A stretch of 15,639 bases of DNA from contig JAAVDO010000005.1 in assembly GCA_014801735.1 (NCBI GenBank), positions 1-15,639 on the forward strand, given 5' to 3'. The DNA comes from Bacteroides sp. (GTDB taxonomy: Bacteria; Bacteroidota; Bacteroidia; Bacteroidales; Muribaculaceae). Position 1 is the stretch's first letter. The number at the start of each line of letters is the position of its first letter. Positions 14,703 through 15,639 of the stretch are shown here, one piece after another. The translations under genes were made by a program, and so were the position numbers. A model generated the notes under the pieces. It made no database searches, was not told the DNA's origin, and saw nothing but the letters and a program-made list of their open reading frames with translations.

Positions 14703-14759
14703 TCTTCAAAAACACACTGAGAAAAATGCTAAATTATTTTGCTAAGTTAGTCAACAAAA

Positions 14760-15395
14760 TTAAGCTGCATGATTTCTAAAATTAATCATAAGACCGTCAC
14801 CCATTGTCGCCAGCGCCCGGTTGGCGGCATAGAACAGCGTGTCCGGAGTAAGATAATCACGCGGCTGCAACCATTTGCCTTTGAGCAAAGGCCAAAGTAT
14901 CTCGGCGATGTTGAGATGAGGAGAATAAGGCGGAAGAAAGAAGATATGCAACCCGCGCTTTTCCCACAATGGCCGAAGCTCAAGCAGTTTTCTGGCTCCA
15001 TGGATTGGGGCGTTGTCGAGCACAATCACGGTTTTTCGCTCAATAGTAAGCGAGAAGTCATCCAGATAACTGATTATCGAATTTGCATCAATGCTATTTT
15101 CTGTTGTAAACCAGTGTGTGCGACATCGGCGGTCAATCATGGCGAAGCAGTTCAGACGTTTACCACATTGAAATAGGATGTAAACATCTGCCTTGGAAAA
15201 TTTCCATCCGTATGGAACATAGGCTTCTTCACAAAGATGGGATTCATCTCCGTAGTAAAGGTCAATAGTAGCATTATACCACAGCTGTTCAAGCTCTTGC
15301 GACTCCCAAAGCTTATATTGGTAGAGTTGCGGCGAGGGTTTCCCATTTGGACGTTTCCTTATACGTCCAAATCTTGCGCCAATGCGCTTAAAAAA
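14760..15395 (-). CDS. IS630 transposase, catalytic part (orfB, reached by -1 frameshift)
   Basis: The DDE domain of the transposase. After the slip site it reads FFKRIGARFGRIRKRPNGK, then the first aspartate in YYGDESHLCEEA, the second in VIVLDNAPIHGA, and the glutamate in LPPYSPHLNIAEILW; 37 residues separate the second Asp from the Glu, slightly longer than the usual IS630 spacing of 34. The ending is WPLLKGKWLQPRDYL and then ANRALATMG. The frame stays open upstream to 15593, but that part is out of frame with the HTH half and is not expected to be native. An ATG at the slip site itself (ATGTTTTTTAAG) could allow separate expression of this half. Confidence 0.85.
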   Translation of the reverse strand, partial: FFKRIGARFGRIRKRPNGKPSPQLYQYKLWESQELEQLWYNATIDLYYGDESHLCEEAYVPYGWKFSKADVYILFQCGKRLNCFAMIDRRCRTHWFTTENSIDANSIISYLDDFSLTIERKTVIVLDNAPIHGARKLLELRPLWEKRGLHIFFLPPYSPHLNIAEILWPLLKGKWLQPRDYLTPDTLFYAANRALATMGDGLMINFRNHAA

Positions 15396-15639
15396 CATCT
15401 GAGGGTCTCCTCGCATGCTGTCTTGCCGGTAGCTGCTTCCCATTGTGCCTTGGCTGACAAAACGCTTGAACGATCCCTTTCGATTACTTGTCGGATGATT
15501 TCCTCGTCCTCCGTGCCAATAATTGGCTTGCGTCCTCGTCCCGGCCTGGTTTTCAGACCCTCGATGCCCTCGGTCTGGAAGCGTTTTACCCAATTGTTGA
15601 CCGATACTTGGTGCATATCCAACTGTTCGCCAATCTTTG
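15359..15639 (-). CDS. IS630 transposase, HTH part (orfA), 5' end outside the window
   Basis: The frame runs from the right edge (KIGEQLDMHQVSVNNWVKRF) to a TAA at 15359. It holds the DNA-binding helix-turn-helix (QLDMHQVSVNNWVKRFQTEG), the linker GLKTRPGRGRKP and the second HTH-like part (EEIIRQVIERDRSSVLSAKA). A TTG at 15622 is inside the HTH, not the true start. Near its end, TGT-TTT-TTA-AGC includes the canonical slippery heptamer T-TTT-TTA (plus-strand 15389-15395) in the right phase, and a -1 slip joins it to the catalytic part as RCFFKRIG. Confidence 0.85.
   Translation of the reverse strand, partial: KIGEQLDMHQVSVNNWVKRFQTEGIEGLKTRPGRGRKPIIGTEDEEIIRQVIERDRSSVLSAKAQWEAATGKTACEETLRCFLSALAQDLDV

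Larger units (their letters stand above)
14760..15639 (-). mobile_element. IS630-family insertion sequence, partial at the right edge
   Basis: Two overlapping minus-strand frames encode an IS630 transposase; the 5' end of the first frame lies outside the window. The left boundary of the element lies somewhere between about 14700 and 14760, but its terminal repeat cannot be fixed because the partner end is not visible. No TA target duplication could be assigned. All visible catalytic residues are present, so the copy may be active. Confidence 0.85.

Noticed and set aside
15396..15593. Upstream part of the catalytic IS630 frame as native coding sequence
   Set aside because: Between 15396 and 15593 it is an alternate reading of the HTH half; its residues match no family while the other frame shows a clear HTH.
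1..15639. CRISPR array, tRNA or rRNA genes
   Set aside because: No series of regularly spaced repeats and no tRNA- or rRNA-like segments were seen on either strand.

Overview
The window looks like a chromosomal segment of a gut Bacteroidales bacterium, most likely Muribaculaceae or a near relative. The grounds are Bacteroidota-type promoters (a TTG or TTTG -33 element about 19-20 bases before TAnnTTTG), the near absence of Shine-Dalgarno sequences, and the gene families present. The family-level assignment is an inference from protein style, not a database result.

Layout: (1) 1-191, the 5' part of an IS982-like transposase on the minus strand, running off the left edge. (2) 192-2269, an AT-rich accessory island: a membrane-anchored protein with a PD-(D/E)XK-like nuclease domain (714-1772) lies between two diverged direct repeats of about 155-180 bp, each carrying the decayed start of the same small minus-strand ORF. 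(3) 2270-5706, aspT and aspD, which together form an aspartate-in/alanine-out decarboxylation cycle that conserves energy. (4) 5782-8259, a regulatory patch: a divergent HxlR regulator and two NTF2-like (lumazine-binding-like) proteins sharing a strikingly symmetric promoter/operator, flanked on both sides by N-terminally truncated, frameshifted AraC regulators pointing outward. (5) 8271-14625, the metabolic core: a secreted DUF4861 protein divergent from a tight five-gene operon kduD - GatC-type IIC - kdgK - kdgA - kduI, ended by a strong hairpin. (6) 14760-15639, an IS630-family element with a canonical -1 slippery heptamer, running off the right edge.

The core operon would convert the unsaturated uronate released from pectin, glycosaminoglycan or similar polysaccharides (as DKI) to pyruvate and glyceraldehyde 3-phosphate. 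Two things are unusual. KduI carries a clear Sec signal peptide while its four metal ligands are retained at exactly the spacing of E. coli KduI, so isomerisation of DKI to DKII should happen in the periplasm. The only transporter is a galactitol-PTS IIC protein with no IIA or IIB partner in the window. The most economical model is that DKII is made outside the inner membrane, imported unphosphorylated by the IIC protein, reduced by cytoplasmic KduD, phosphorylated by KdgK and split by KdgA. This split of a pathway normally described as wholly cytoplasmic is the main candidate for a little-described system here.
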